Both the position numbers and the translations under genes were made by a program. Positions 13,430 to 25,639 of a stretch of DNA of 64,000 nt are shown in pieces. Source of the DNA: Malus domestica (taxonomy: Eukaryota; Streptophyta; Magnoliopsida; Rosales; Rosaceae); assembly GCF_042453785.1 (NCBI RefSeq), contig NC_091673.1, positions 9,333,501 through 9,397,500 on the forward strand. Reading direction: 5' to 3'. The first letter of the stretch is position 1; each line of letters begins with the position of its first letter. Below the pieces are notes generated by a model. It worked only from the letters and a program-made list of their open reading frames with translations. It was not told where the DNA came from and did no database searches.

Positions 13430-14963
13430 GAGAGTGAAGTGGGAAAAGGGTTCAGAGAGTGCGCGTAGGATAAGGGATCTGCTAGTTCTAGATAAGCATC
13501 CATGTCTCAATGTCCACCGTTGGATCAGGATCATTGGTTGATAATCCAACGGCGGCGGTAAGGGCGATGGGATTTTTTAAATACTTGGGCCTGGAGTGCT
13601 CCGTCGCTCTGCCTTATGGACTCGTATGTAGAACCGTCCTTCTACCCAAATGGGTTGGACATAGCCGACCTGAATAATAGTACGGATGCCCTTGCATAAC
13701 TTCTTGAGATATTTTATTGTTTTACATACAATCGGTTTTTTTTTTTTCTCGAATTTTATTCTTAGCAACTCCTATATTCGAACAAAGTATTTTCTAATTA
13801 AATTACAAATTACAAATGTTTAGAAAAGGCTCTATTATTATTTCGTGAGACAATCTACATTGATATAATAAAAGTTAAGAACCTACGACAATCACAGATC
13901 ACCCGGCCACATCTCAAATTCATTCTTCCCATCACTCCTTTCAATCTCATACCACCACCGTGAACTGGAAGCCTCGAAGCCACCACCACAAATTCCAGTC
14001 AATTTCCTTTCTCCACGGACGGAGGAGGAAAAACTTTGAACTCACTACTTGTTACAATGCTGGAAAGACCGAATGATAAATCACTAGATTAAGCGCTAAT
14101 TAGTAGCCAATTTTGAACTTGAAGATCAGATACCAACTAAAAATTTGAACAAAATTTGTAGCCGATCGAAGATGGCATAAACATTAACGAAGTAGGCAGT
14201 TGCAAACAATCACACGTAAAGTCATGCAGCTTCCATTCAAACAATTTTGGCACCACCATGTTGCGCATCCAGAAGCACCAAATCTGAAACTGTAGGCGCC
14301 AATTAACCTTGCTTGAGTACCGAACTAAAGCGTCTATTTTTTCTTGTTTTTTCCTGGAATGAATTAGATCAAAATTATACGTATTATAAAAGAAAAAACT
14401 GGATTGCAAAATGAAATACCAGGAGAGTCTTGGGCAGAATGCGATCTCCGCTGTCGTGATTGGAATTTCGCGACTTCAGAACTAAAAACAAATTGAGAAA
14501 AATATTAGAGCTTATACAAGAAAGCAAGAAACAAATAAAGTATTTTTACACCACAAAGAAGCTAAAAACACAATTTGTATCAGTTGCAGCTTATACCGCT
14601 GTGCAATATAAGAGAGATGTTCCTTTTAATTGCTTCTTTCTAGCTGCTCAAAGAAGGGTAGTACTATATTACCAACAATTTCCTTATCTGGTATGCTTAG
14701 GTTACAATTATTGAAATTTAGCGAAACACAGTGAACCAAGAATTAGAACAAGCAGTATATAACAAAAGGCAGGTCGGACTGTGAGAGTAGGAGCATGAAC
14801 ATGAAGTAGAAAAACAGCAAAGAACAGAGAACCAACAATGGAGAATAACAGTGAAAATTTAAAGAAGATCAAAATAAATTTTAGAAAAAAGGTAATATGA
14901 AGCTGCTGAAATAAACAACACAAATGAAATCCGTCTGCGGATCCTCGCTGTAATTTTACTTGT
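13430..14963. other. Region between SAM gene and resistance pseudogene
   Basis: It holds the SAM gene leader, a poly-A/T tract near 13738 and AT-rich DNA with no convincing gene. The matching part of copy B carries extra sequence at about 23225-23285 and 23380-23505, so the two copies have diverged most here. Confidence 0.5.
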
Positions 14964-17900
14964 TTAAAAGAAAACACAACACAAATGAAGTAACCGCGAG
15001 ATTTTCAAATTCAAGAAGTACCTGTCCACCATGTTGGCAAATACAACGGAAGGCACGAGTTGGACTTTATCGAAATCCTCTCCTCCTACCTGAAGCCTGT
15101 TACGAAATGTCGTAGACATCCTTACGAAGCTCAACTCCCTGAGCGTAGTAAGATACCTCAGCCCGTTTGGAACTTCGGTCAATCTGTAGCAAGCTTGTAT
15201 GAACAATCGGCGGAGGCTCGGCATGGCTCCTCTTTCCACCTTCAAGTCCTTTAACTCATACATAGAAATAAGGGAAAGACATTCAAGACGACGAAAGCCT
15301 TCGTTGGAGAAAACCAGTGTGTCCGAAATTGAACTCTCAAAAGTTTCTTCCATTAGGCATAGGATTTTCAAATTTGGCAACTTCGCTAGTACCGCCATTT
15401 GGTTGTCGTTGAGATCACACCGGCACAGAGATAACTTAGTGAAGTTTGGAAAGTGCTGAAGGTCTCCAGGTAACTCTACTGTTCGACCATTCAATTTCAG
15501 CTTGTACACATGACGACAACTGAATACTATTTGTGTTACCTCCGTGCCACTGTCAGTTCCAAGTAAGTTGTGCACATATAGAGATCGAATGCCATTGAGT
15601 GTGTTGCTTATACCTTTCAAGGTTTCCTCCAAATTTTTCAAGGGGCTTGCCAATTGTATGGCCAGTTTTCTGAGACTGGTTAATCCAGCAAGATCATTCA
15701 ACTCACAACAGCGACTCGAAACATAATTTAAAGTCTGCAAATTGTGAAGAGTAGATAGGTGTAGTCTATTACCACGTGCGGTGTAATACATGTGTAATTA
15801 CAAATGCCTCAGTTGCACCATCTTCCAAAATACATTTGGTAACATATCCGACCTATTACGAAAGCGAAGATTCAGAGTTTGCAAAAGTATCAAATTGCCC
15901 AGGGAAGATGGCAACCGTTTTATCAACTTTCATAACTTGATGGAACTAATTTATCAACATTTTCATCCAAGCAGATGGCAAGTCTTCGAATCTTACCCGT
16001 TGGTATTGCCTTGGCTATCATCAGAGAAGGAGGAGAATACATAGTCTCACTTCTGTGCAGTGATTTGACATTTCGGAGAAAGCCCTCCTCTTCTGACTTT
16101 ATCAAACACAAGTCCCGCATAAGATCGTGAAGACGACAAGACTTGATCTTTCTAACAGAACCCTGTTCCCCAATTTGAACCACACACCTGTCCACCAGTT
16201 CATTTAAGTAGTTGTATGCTATGTCCTCCATTGTTTCTACTAAACCTTGTGTTTGTTGTAGTGGCATAGATATAAAAACTTCTGCCATCCACAGTGGAGT
16301 CAATCTTTTCACTGGTATCTCAAAATCTTCCGGGAAAATGCCTAAATACAAAAAGCATGATTTTAAGTGATAGGGTAAGTTATCATAACTCAATGACAAC
16401 ACCCACAATGTACTCATGCATTCTTGTTCATGGCCTTTGCCTCTTCTTATGTATGCATAAACATTGTTAAGCACTGTATCCCACTCTTCAATTGTATCCT
16501 TTCTAGCAAGGAGTCCTGCAATCACAATGACAGCTGATGGCAACCCGGCACAATGTTGAAGCATCTTCTTTCCTATTTCTTTCATCCTTCCGAAAACTTC
16601 CGAGGCTGATAAATAATGAAACACCACATTAATTATTTGTCATATTAACAACTGCATTGTCTAATGGAGAGTTAAAGAAATGAATTTATCAAATACATAC
16701 AATATAAGTTAATGGTTTTAGTAAACGGATGCTAGATATCTCACCAAATACACACACACACACATATAGTTCTAGATAACTGAAAAAACAATATAATTTA
16801 TGTTAGATACTATCTTTTTATCTATATATACCAGGGTAAATGGTGAATTACTCTAGTGGTTAGGATCTTCCTCTTAAACCTATTGCGTCATGCATTCAAA
16901 CCTTTTTCTCTTCCCTTGCTGTAGAATATCGAACATCAATTTGGTACAAAACGTAGCCTTCCAACTAGGTTTAGTCTCCCATATATCGTTGAGCAATGTA
17001 ATTGAAATAACTAGATGTACTTATACATGTGAAATTGTTTTGAAATATCTACGTGCAACGGTGCAAGAAATTGTTTGAAACCCATTTGTTTTCTTCATGT
17101 CCTCCTTGTTCGAATCTTTAGCATACACGGAGGTTTGAAAACGTATTTCTTTTTAATTTGTGTCAAATGGAATATGAAATCAATTGAAATAAGAAATTAA
17201 AGTAATCCAGGAGAATAGAATGGGGTGAGAAATTACTTATTTCTTCTCTTCCGAAGATTCTGTTCTCTGATTTAATGGAAATGCAGCTTTCAAAGACTCC
17301 CATGTCTCGATGCTCCAAATATCATCGATGACAACCAAACATCTATGTTCTTGCTGTAGAAGATAAATTCTCTTGGCTATTTCATCATCTTTCATTTTTG
17401 CAATTTCTTCTCTTTGCACGGTGGTAGCAGAAAGAAGTTTAATTAAAAGTTCTTCCCAAACATTGTTGAGAGATACATACCCAAACAAAGCTGCCAAAAT
17501 GGCGTCTAACTTCATTGTGGCGATAAATCTGTTTTGCAAGAGTTGTCTTTCCCAAACCCCCCCATTCCCCAGATAGAAACAACTTGGTGTCTGGGCTCTT
17601 TCTTCACCAAATGCATAACCAATTTTCGTATGTCAGCTTCTAACCCGACAACATCACCATCAATAATATGAGAATAGCTTCTTCTTAGTTGTTGCTGCCT
17701 CTCATACAAAGAAGTGGCTCCTCTAGAGTCCCTTATTTCCATGATGTTATGCATTTGCAAGCTTGACCTGAAATTGGAAATCTGGGTGGTAATTTTCTCA
17801 ATTTCTGAGCCAATTTTGTGAAGATCAACTCCTTCCTTCAGCACACAACCAAACCTTTTCAGAACGTTCTTAATACCTCCTTCCCTCTTCGAGGCCACTT

Positions 17901-18139
17901 GGAGGACAAAAATTTCTATGACATCCTCCAAATCATAAGCAGCATTTCTAATTTTCGCGACCAGAATATGTACCGTTTCATCATCTCCTTGCCTTACATG
18001 TGCATCTTTCAGAAAACCCTGCACTAATTGTAGCTCAATTTGTGCAGCCTCAACTTGATAGCTGACTCCATGCAAGAACTTCGATTCTTGAATGATTAAG
18101 TCTCCAAGCTTTGCAACCACAAACCACTGCCTCAGCAAT
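14964..18139 (-). pseudogene. CC-NB-LRR disease-resistance gene, disrupted
   Basis: Read on the minus strand: coiled-coil region (LGDLIIQESKFLHGVSYQVE ... AAYDLEDVIEIFVL, 18110-17900); P-loop GMGGFGK (about 17550); kinase-2 CLVVIDDIW (about 17320); GLPSA, a GLPLA variant (16540); LHD in place of MHD (16130); then leucine-rich repeats (15920-14964). It resembles RPP13/RPP8-type intracellular immune receptors. Damage is multiple: the start codon is ATT where the palindromic twin has ATG (18137-18139); 5 nt are missing near 18122; one extra base in a seven-C run (17557-17563) breaks frame in the P-loop; another frameshift is near 17465-17490; 600 bp of AT-rich DNA (16628-17236) interrupts the NB-ARC; the first LRRs are missing near 15923; and a TAA sits at 15798-15800. 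Non-functional as written. Confidence 0.88.
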
Positions 18140-19577
18140 ATCGGTCGCGCGCACAAGGAAAACAACTTATAGACTTTAAGTTTCAAAGTATTTCTATTTC
18201 ATAGAGTTCTGAATGAACAAGAAAATATACGTAGGCAAACAAGTAAATGGTTACAGGCAACCAAAACTTCACTCCTCGAAACAGTGTGTTTTCGAGGTTG
18301 TTTCTTCTTCAAACTTGTCCTATGAGCCTTGGGGAGTTGTAAGGAAGCTCCTACAACCTTCAAAACGTCGTGACTCGGCCGGGATCATGTCGGAATAAAC
18401 TTGTCCGAGTCGGACCTTCCGAGTTGACGAGTCAAAACTCGTCCGTTTCACGATCTGGTTGTATGGTTGGGTTCGTGGAGACGAGGGGAGTACGATGGTG
18501 GAGTTTTTAAACTCGATATGTGAAGATTTGGTGAAGGTCCTTCTAGTTGCAGAGGTGAAGATGCTCGGGTGAGGATAGAGGGGGAAAAGATGGCAGATGG
18601 GGAAAGTGAGTTCTGATTGGTGGAAAAGGAAGAGGGACAAGGATTGTCTGCCCTTTACTTCCGGTGCCCTCCCCGTGCCCTCCTGTTTGTGTGATCACGG
18701 TTAAGCCACGTCAACATTTTATATTACTATTCATTTTTGTCTTATTATATCCATTAAAAAACAATATAAAATGTTGACGTAGCTTAACCGTGACCACACA
18801 AAATAGGAGGGCACCAGGAGGGCACCGAAAGTGGAGGGTAGACAATCCTTGTCCCTCCTCCTTTTCCACCAATCAGAACTCATTTTCCCCATCTGCCATC
18901 TTTTCCCCATCTCTCCTCACCCAAGCGTCTTCACCTCTGCAACTACAAGGACCTTCACCAAATCTTCACAGATCGAGTTTAAAAACTCCACCATCGTACT
19001 CCCCTCGTCTCCACGAACCCAACCATACAACCAGATCGTGAAACAGACGAGTTTTGACTCGTCAACTCAGAAGGTCCGACTCTGACAAGTTTATTCCGAC
19101 GTGATCCCGGCCGAGTCACGACATTTTGAAGGTTGTAGGAGCTTCCTTACAACTCCCCGAGGCTCCTAGGACAAGTTTGAAGAAGAAACAACCTCGAAAA
19201 CACACGATTTCGAGGAGTGAAGTTTTGGTTGCCTGTAACCATTTACTTGTTTGCCTACGTACATTGTCTTGTTTATTCAGAACTCTATGAAATAGAAATA
19301 CTTTGAAACTTAAAGTCTATAAGTTGTTTTCCTAGTGCGCGCGACCGATATGGCTGAGGCAGTGGTTTCCGTTGTGGTTGCAAGGCTTGGAGACTTAATC
19401 ATTCAAGAATCGAAGTTCTTGCATGAAGTCAGCGATCAAGTTGAGGCTGCACGAACTGAGCTACAATTAGTGCAGGGTTTTCTGAAAGATGCAGATGTAA
19501 GGCAACGAGATGATGAAACGGTACATATTCTGGTCGCAAAAATTAGAAATGCTGCTTATGATTTGGAGGATGTCATA
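17917..19577. repeat. Large palindrome with head-to-head resistance-gene 5' ends
   Basis: Left arm 17917-18725 (about 809 bp) and right arm 18763-19577 (about 815 bp) are reverse complements with scattered differences, around a 37-bp spacer. Each arm contains the coiled-coil coding start and the upstream region of a CC-NB-LRR gene. The innermost part (CGGTTAAGC(T/C)ACGTCAAC and AACATTTTATATT) is the best matched. The right arm ends abruptly at 19577, where duplicate block B starts. Confidence 0.93.
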
Positions 19578-19601
19578 CTAATTTGGTTTATCTGTTGTTA
19601 A
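19350..19601 (+). pseudogene. Truncated CC-NB-LRR 5' fragment, chimeric end
   Basis: The frame starts MAEAVVSVVVARLGDLIIQ and runs 76 codons of coiled-coil domain to AAYDLEDVI. It then enters the foreign block-B sequence, adds seven residues and stops. This arm keeps the ATG and the five bases that the minus-strand twin lost. As a product it would be only an 83-residue coiled-coil peptide without NB-ARC or LRRs; whether it is expressed cannot be seen. Confidence 0.85.
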
Positions 19602-19829
19602 TGATCAAACCAAACCATGGGAAATAAAGTAGTATGTGACGTAATCACCAATGCACTTAGGACTTGGATTGCTTTGTTGGGCTTCAAGATCCAAGACAAG
19701 CCCACAACATAGATGAATTTGAGGCTCCAATCCTTTTGTTTTAGCTGGATTAATTCAGAATATGATGCCAGCATTTTCTCGTGAATCTGCTGCAAGTACA
19801 TCTTCCTTAAAACTCTCAAAAAGGCAAGA

Positions 19830-20126
19830 CTAACTGCCACCGGTGTACCGGCTCAAGGTATACAACAAAGATAGTTGTGCGTTACTAACCGAAAATTGAA
19901 GCCGACGAAAGAAAGTTAGGACATTCACTGGATTTTCAACTTCGTGAACGCAGGCAATGACTTCTGCCCCGATTACCAACAAAGTGAATGTGCTTGTGAA
20001 CCGGCTTTGCACGTAAGGATTCATAGATATCGAGAGACCTTGGCATTGCTTGAAGTTGACGATGACCGATGATGACTTTCGAAGAAATTGCCATGGCCTC
20101 AAAGCACACAGCCCAGATGAGTGCAT
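19830..20126 (-). other. Unassigned open frame, copy B counterpart
   Basis: A 98-aa minus-strand frame matching the unassigned stretch near 10714-11097, containing GAEVIACVHEVENPVNVLT. No recognisable family; listed because it is open in both copies. Confidence 0.2.
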
Positions 20127-21591
20127 ACAGTTTTCCTCCTAAAGAAAGAAAGTTAGCTTGAGAATCATAAGAGATGTAGACCGAAGCTGAACCTACGAAG
20201 ACTGAGAGTATGACAGAGCTACGTACAAAATGCTAAAGGAAAACAAGGTGACAAGATTAACAAGGCCAAACCATAAGAAATACGAACATCCAGATCATAT
20301 TATGGCACAACGAACTTTAAAAAGGTCAAGTATTATGAAACATTGCAGCAGAGACCAATTACAACTGTTGGGCCAAAGAGAAAAAACATCCTAAAACATA
20401 TTACGGATTAGGAAAAGCTTTAGGGCAAAATCCAGTAGAAATAGTACAAGACTAACTGACAAGGCAAAATACGCTACACCAAATATGTTACCGCAAGTGC
20501 ACTGTCTGTAGGTTAACAACACCCCTGTTTCTCAAATACTCAAATACTCAAATTTCACCACCTCCACAATCATTTAAAAGAAACAACTCCTACATCATCA
20601 ATTATGCAGCCAAGGAACATGCGATTTCTGTGTAGACTGCATGACCACCCAACTATCTATCAAAGATTATTTGCACACATTAGCGTAGCTCGCAAAACTA
20701 TGATTCTTTTGCTGTTGGTCCTAGACCATGTACTCAAACACAACAAAAACCAAATTCACAATCAGTTGTTATGTTTGCGCTGTACTGGGGTCGGGTTAAG
20801 GTACTAGATTCAGTTCTTGCCAGACAAGCAATACCACACAAGGCATTACTTTTGAGTTTTCGGATCAAATCCACCACAGCATCCTTCTTAACAAATGATT
20901 AATAACCCCTTTTAATGCTTAGAAACAAGTGAACCATCAATATTCATTTCTTATAACCCCTACCAAATGGTTCCTACCCTGTCCTCCCATCACCCAAACT
21001 ATATTGTATGAAGTATGTCATCACACTGAGCATTGAAGCCAACACTATCAGTTACCAGGTTACAGACAGTAGTATGGAGACCAAAGCTTTCCTGACATAA
21101 ACGAAAGAACCTCAAAAGAATACCAATATAACGATCCTATCATCCAACCCAAACAAGAATACAATCCTGTCATCCGAGCTATGTATCATTTCAACCGACA
21201 ACAACATAACTGCCACGCTAGTTTAATTTGCAACATGCTGCTAGAAACCTACGAACATGCAATAAATGCAAGAACCAAAGGGCATCACAAAAGGAAGGGT
21301 GAAATGAAGGCCGGTTCCAAATTACTCGTTTAACATAAACTTTATTCGAATCAAAATATGGTAGCGTTACATCAACAAACTACAAGTCGAAACTCTAGCT
21401 CAAAAACTAAAGAAAAGTCCCATTGCGTTGATGGGAAAACAACAATTAAAGTACAAAAAGATGAGCAAATAGGTAATGTTACAACACAAACTATGATTAT
21501 CATTCTTGTGATTATGTTATTGTAAGAACAAAAGGATTACACTATTCTACTAAACCAAAAAGACAAGAAAAAAGAACAAGGAAAGCAAGAC

Positions 21592-22476
21592 TCACGAGAA
21601 CCCCTTCCGGAGCTTCTGGATGGCGGCGTACATTTTCCGCCGTGAACCGACGGCGTTGATGATACCCATATCCTTAAGTTCCTCCAACGTGCATCGGCAG
21701 CACCTCGTCGTCCACCTCGCGTATCTCGAACACCGGTGTGTACCGGCTCAGCCCCAATTCTATCAGCCACGACCTCACTCCACTCCAATTCAACTCCGGC
21801 ATGCTATCCGCCTCAACGGCATCGTTCTCCCTGCTCACCGACGCCCTAGCCCAATTTCCCGCCGTCCTCCTCTGCCCATCCCACATATCCTCCCCCGCGT
21901 CGTCCCCCGAGTTCACCGGAGTGCTGCCCCTCACCGGACTATCCTGATCGGGATCCGCGCTGAACCACTCGCCTCCCTCCTCTCTGCTACCGCCATTGTC
22001 GAGCTTCGAATTGGAAGCCCAATTCGATCGGATCCTCTTGGTCCCCGTGGCTCGCTTCGCCTTGACTCTCCGGCTACCGAACTCGAACCCTCCGTCACCG
22101 TTTTGGTTCCTCTCATCGGGCGGCGTCATTTCGTTGGACTCGTTGCCGTTGACGAGGTTGGTGATTGACCGGGCCTTGACCGATTTGGAGTCCTTGGGGA
22201 GCCTCCAGCCGGGTCTGGCTCGTCGCATATGTGATTCAAATGAGCCAGTAGCGGAGGGCTGGTCGCCGATCTCGCCTAATCGGACATTGGGGGTCGCTGC
22301 CGTTTGGGGCCCAATTGGGGGCCGTGGTTCTCCGCGGCGTGTACGGCCGTTGTGGTTGCTATTGCCGTTGTGGCAGTTAAGGATGTTCCTGTATTTATCA
22401 GCTGTGTCGTTGTGGTGGTTGGAATTGTCGGGCCGGCGGTGATTGGAGCTTCCGGTGCTTGTAGCTCAGCTGCCAT
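21592..22476 (-). pseudogene. SAM-domain gene, frameshifted duplicate
   Basis: Copy of the 12548-13429 gene. The first part (MAAELQAPEAPITAG...) runs until one base is lost near 22289, in a G-rich run compared with copy A, giving an early stop. The middle part continues in another frame. Two bases are lost near 21690, inside the SAM domain, after VDDEVLPM. Two 3-base insertions (near 22315 and 21660) are in frame. The LKDMG...KLRKGFS end is still readable in the shifted frame. It is unlikely to give a full SAM protein. Confidence 0.88.
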
Positions 22477-24230
22477 GAGAGTGAAGTGGGAAAAGGGTAC
22501 AGAGAGTGCGCGTAGGATAAGGGATCTGCTAGTTCTAGATAAGCATCCATGTCTCAATGTCCACCGTTGGATCAGGATTATTGGTTGATAATCCAACGGC
22601 GGAGGTAGGGGCGATGGGACTTTTTAAATATTTGGGCCTGGAGCGCGCCGTTGCTTTGCCTTATGGACTCATATGTAGAACCGTCCTTCTACTAAAATGG
22701 GTTGGAAATAGCCTACCTGAATAATAATATAGGATGTCCTTGCATAACTTCTTGAGATATTTTACATGCAATCGGTTTTTTTTTCTTGAATTGTATTCTT
22801 AGCAACTCCTATATTCGAATAATGTATTGTCTAATTAAATCAGTAATTACAAATGTCTAGAAAAGGTCTATTGCTGTTTTGCGAGGCAATCTACATTGAT
22901 ATAATAAAAGTTGGGAACCTACAACAATCAGTGAATGTCCGAATTGTCTTTTTCTTACCACACCTCAAATTCATTCTTCCCATCAAACCTTTCAATCTCA
23001 TACCACTACCGTGAACTTGAAGCCTCGAAGCCACGACCACAAATTCCAGTCAACTTTGTTTCTACGGATGGAGGAAAACTTTGAACTCACTACTTGTTCC
23101 AATGCTGGAAAAATCGAAAGAAATATCACTAGATTAAGAGTTAATTAGTAGCCAATTTTGAACAAAACTTGTAGCCGAAAGATCGCATAAACATTAACAA
23201 AGTAAGCAGTTACCAACAATCACAAAGACAGACGATCGCTGATGGCAAAAGAAGATGATCACAATTTTGAAATGGAAGTAGTCTCAATCAATCACACGTA
23301 AAAGTCATCCAGGTTGTATTCAAACAATTATGGCACCACCATGTTGCGCATCCAGAAGCACCAGATCTGAAACTGGAGGCGCCGACGGAGGAGGAGTATT
23401 TGCCTCTCGCTCAAACATCCCGATTTGAGAATTCTCGTCACACTTGATTATTCATACTCACAATTGAATCTATGGAAGCCTTGGTATCCAATCAACCCCA
23501 ACAAGTTTTTCCTGGAATGAATTAGATCAAAATAGCAAAACAACATACCAAGAATAGTCAGTACACTGGGATAGAAATTATACGTGTTTTAAAAGAAAGA
23601 ACTGGATTGCAAAATGAAAACCCCTATACTGAAATACCTGGCCAGTCTTGGGCAGAAGGCCATCTACGCGGCGGCCGTGATTGGAGTTTCGCGACTTCAG
23701 AACTAATAACAAATTGAGAAAATATTAGAGCTTATACAAGAAAGCAAGAAACAAATAAAGTATTTTCACACCACAAAGTAGCTAATAACACAATTTGGAT
23801 CAGTTGCAGCTTGTACTGCTGTGCATTGTAGGAGAGATGTTCCTTTTAATTGCTTCTTTCTAGCCGCTCAAAGAACGGTAGTACTATATTACCAACAATT
23901 TCCCTATCTGGTATGCTTAGGTTACAATTATTGAAAATTTAGCGAAACACAGTGAATCGGAAATTAGAACAAGCAGTACATAAGAAGGGGCAGGTCAGAC
24001 TGTCGGAGTAGGAGCATGAACATGAAGTAGAAGAACAGCAAAAAACAGAGAACCAACAATGGAGAATAACAGTAAAAATTTAAAGAAGATCAATAAATTT
24101 TAGAAAAAAAGGTAATATGAAGCTGCTGAAATAAACAACACAAATGAAATCCGTCTGCGGATCCTCGCTGTAATTTTACTTGTTTAAAAGAAAACACAAC
24201 ACAAATGAAGTAACCTCGAGATTTTCAAAT

Positions 24231-24546
24231 TCAGAAGTACCTGTCCCCCATGTTGGCAAATACAACGGAACGCACGTGTTGGACTTCATCAAAATTCTCT
24301 CCTCCTACCTGGAGCCTGTTACGAAATGTCGTAGACATCCTTACGAAGCTTAACTCCCTGAGCGTAGTAAGATACCTCAGCCCGTTTGGAACTTCGGTCA
24401 ATCTGTAGCAATCTTGTATGAACAATCGGCGGAGGCTCGGCATGGCTCCTCTTTCCACCTTCAAATCCTTTAACTCATACATGCAAACAAGGGAAAGACA
24501 TTCAAGATGACGAAAGCCTTCGTTGGAGAAAACCAGTGTGTCTGAA
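24231..24546 (-). pseudogene. 3' LRR remnant of CC-NB-LRR, copy B
   Basis: The minus-strand frame reads SDTLVFSNEGFRHLECLSLV, MYELKDLKVERGAMPSLRRL and LTEVPNGLRYLTTLREL, matching 15328-15010 of the larger pseudogene. Only the last few leucine-rich repeats are present. Upstream the match stops abruptly at about 24547. Confidence 0.88.
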
Positions 24547-24547
24547 A

Positions 24548-25630
24548 ATAAACAGTTTAGATCTTTGACTGGGCCCAATTGTATCATCTGATGTGACAAG
24601 CTATGAATACAATCAACATTCAATAAAATAAATTTATTAATTGACGTAGCATGTAAAAATCACTTGTCACATTAAGTCACACACCAATTTGGTATTGCTA
24701 TTTTTTTCACTAAAAAGCTACTTCACTTTGAAATTAAGCAATAAAAAAATATTTAGTAATAAAATATCCTAGTTTTAAAATCATGCTTTCATTCAAACTA
24801 GAGCTAGGCCGCTAATGAATATGTACGTTCAATAGTTTGTACAAATGACATTATTTACTTTTACACATGTATTTCCTCTGTTGAAAAAAAAGTAAAAATA
24901 AAAAAATAAAAAAGAAGAAAGAAAGATAAAAAGTAACAACTATCACCTATCACTTCAACAACCATGGTTGCCACTGTTGTAGTCACCACCATCCCATTAC
25001 TATGTCTATTTTTATCATTACACACAACTGTATTATTTTTTAGTAAATTTTACCAAACGCGAATAATTTATTTTATGATTAATTATTCTTAAAGCATACA
25101 AGAATCTATCTCTTAAAAAAGCACAAAATCTTAAACTGGCCCTAACAGGTTAATCCTTGAGTGTTCCAATATATACGAACCTTTCTTTACGATCTCGTTC
25201 GACTATAGCAAATATATATGTAAATAACGAACAAAGCATTAATGAAATTTACAAAAAAAAAAAAAAGGGACCGATAACATTGAGTACATATAGAAGTGCT
25301 GATGGGGCGGGTTTGGATCGAAGGTGAAAATACCATCTCTGTCCCGCCCCAAACACCTTGATAAAAAATTTCTCAAACCCGTTTACATTCTCCATTTTCC
25401 TATTCTTCATGCACAATCCATTAGGAGAGAAATTTTTAGTTATGACGGAAAAATTGATGGTACATTACGTATTTTTATATAAGTAATGAGAAATTTTATT
25501 TTTTATGTTATTAAATTTTTAATACACATATCGTATCATTTATATAACAACTTATGATATACCATTTTATATGACGATAATATTGAAAAATCTCTTCCAT
25601 TTGAGGCAAAACCCCACGACGAAGACCCGT
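24548..25630. other. AT-rich intergenic DNA
   Basis: No gene seen. It contains poly-A runs (near 25250) and a short GC-richer patch near 25300-25390. Confidence 0.5.
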
Positions 25631-25639
25631 ACTATGGAA

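Larger units (their letters stand above)
10539..15328. repeat. Segmental duplication, copy A
   Basis: This 4.8-kb stretch matches 19580-24547 in the same orientation with scattered substitutions and small indels. It carries an unassigned conserved stretch (near 10714-11097), the SAM-domain gene, its upstream region and the 3' LRR part of the resistance pseudogene. Homology begins at AATTTGGTTTATC (10539) and fades after GTTGGAGAAAACCAGTGTGT (about 15328). Confidence 0.92.
19580..24547. repeat. Segmental duplication, copy B
   Basis: Direct-orientation copy of 10539-15328, about 9.04 kb downstream. The left junction interrupts the coiled-coil codons of the palindrome arm. The right end falls inside an LRR codon stretch, after which unrelated AT-rich DNA follows. 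It carries the frameshifted SAM pseudogene and a 3' LRR remnant, plus some extra sequence around 23225-23505 not found in copy A. Confidence 0.92.

Noticed and set aside
12674-13541. Long plus-strand open frames opposite the SAM gene
   Set aside because: GC-rich antisense shadows of the minus-strand CDS; no domain is readable and the minus strand has the SAM domain.
18320-19085. Proline/serine-rich open frames near the palindrome centre
   Set aside because: The same frame appears in both arms because the DNA is mirrored; it lies in the upstream region of the resistance gene and shows no motif.
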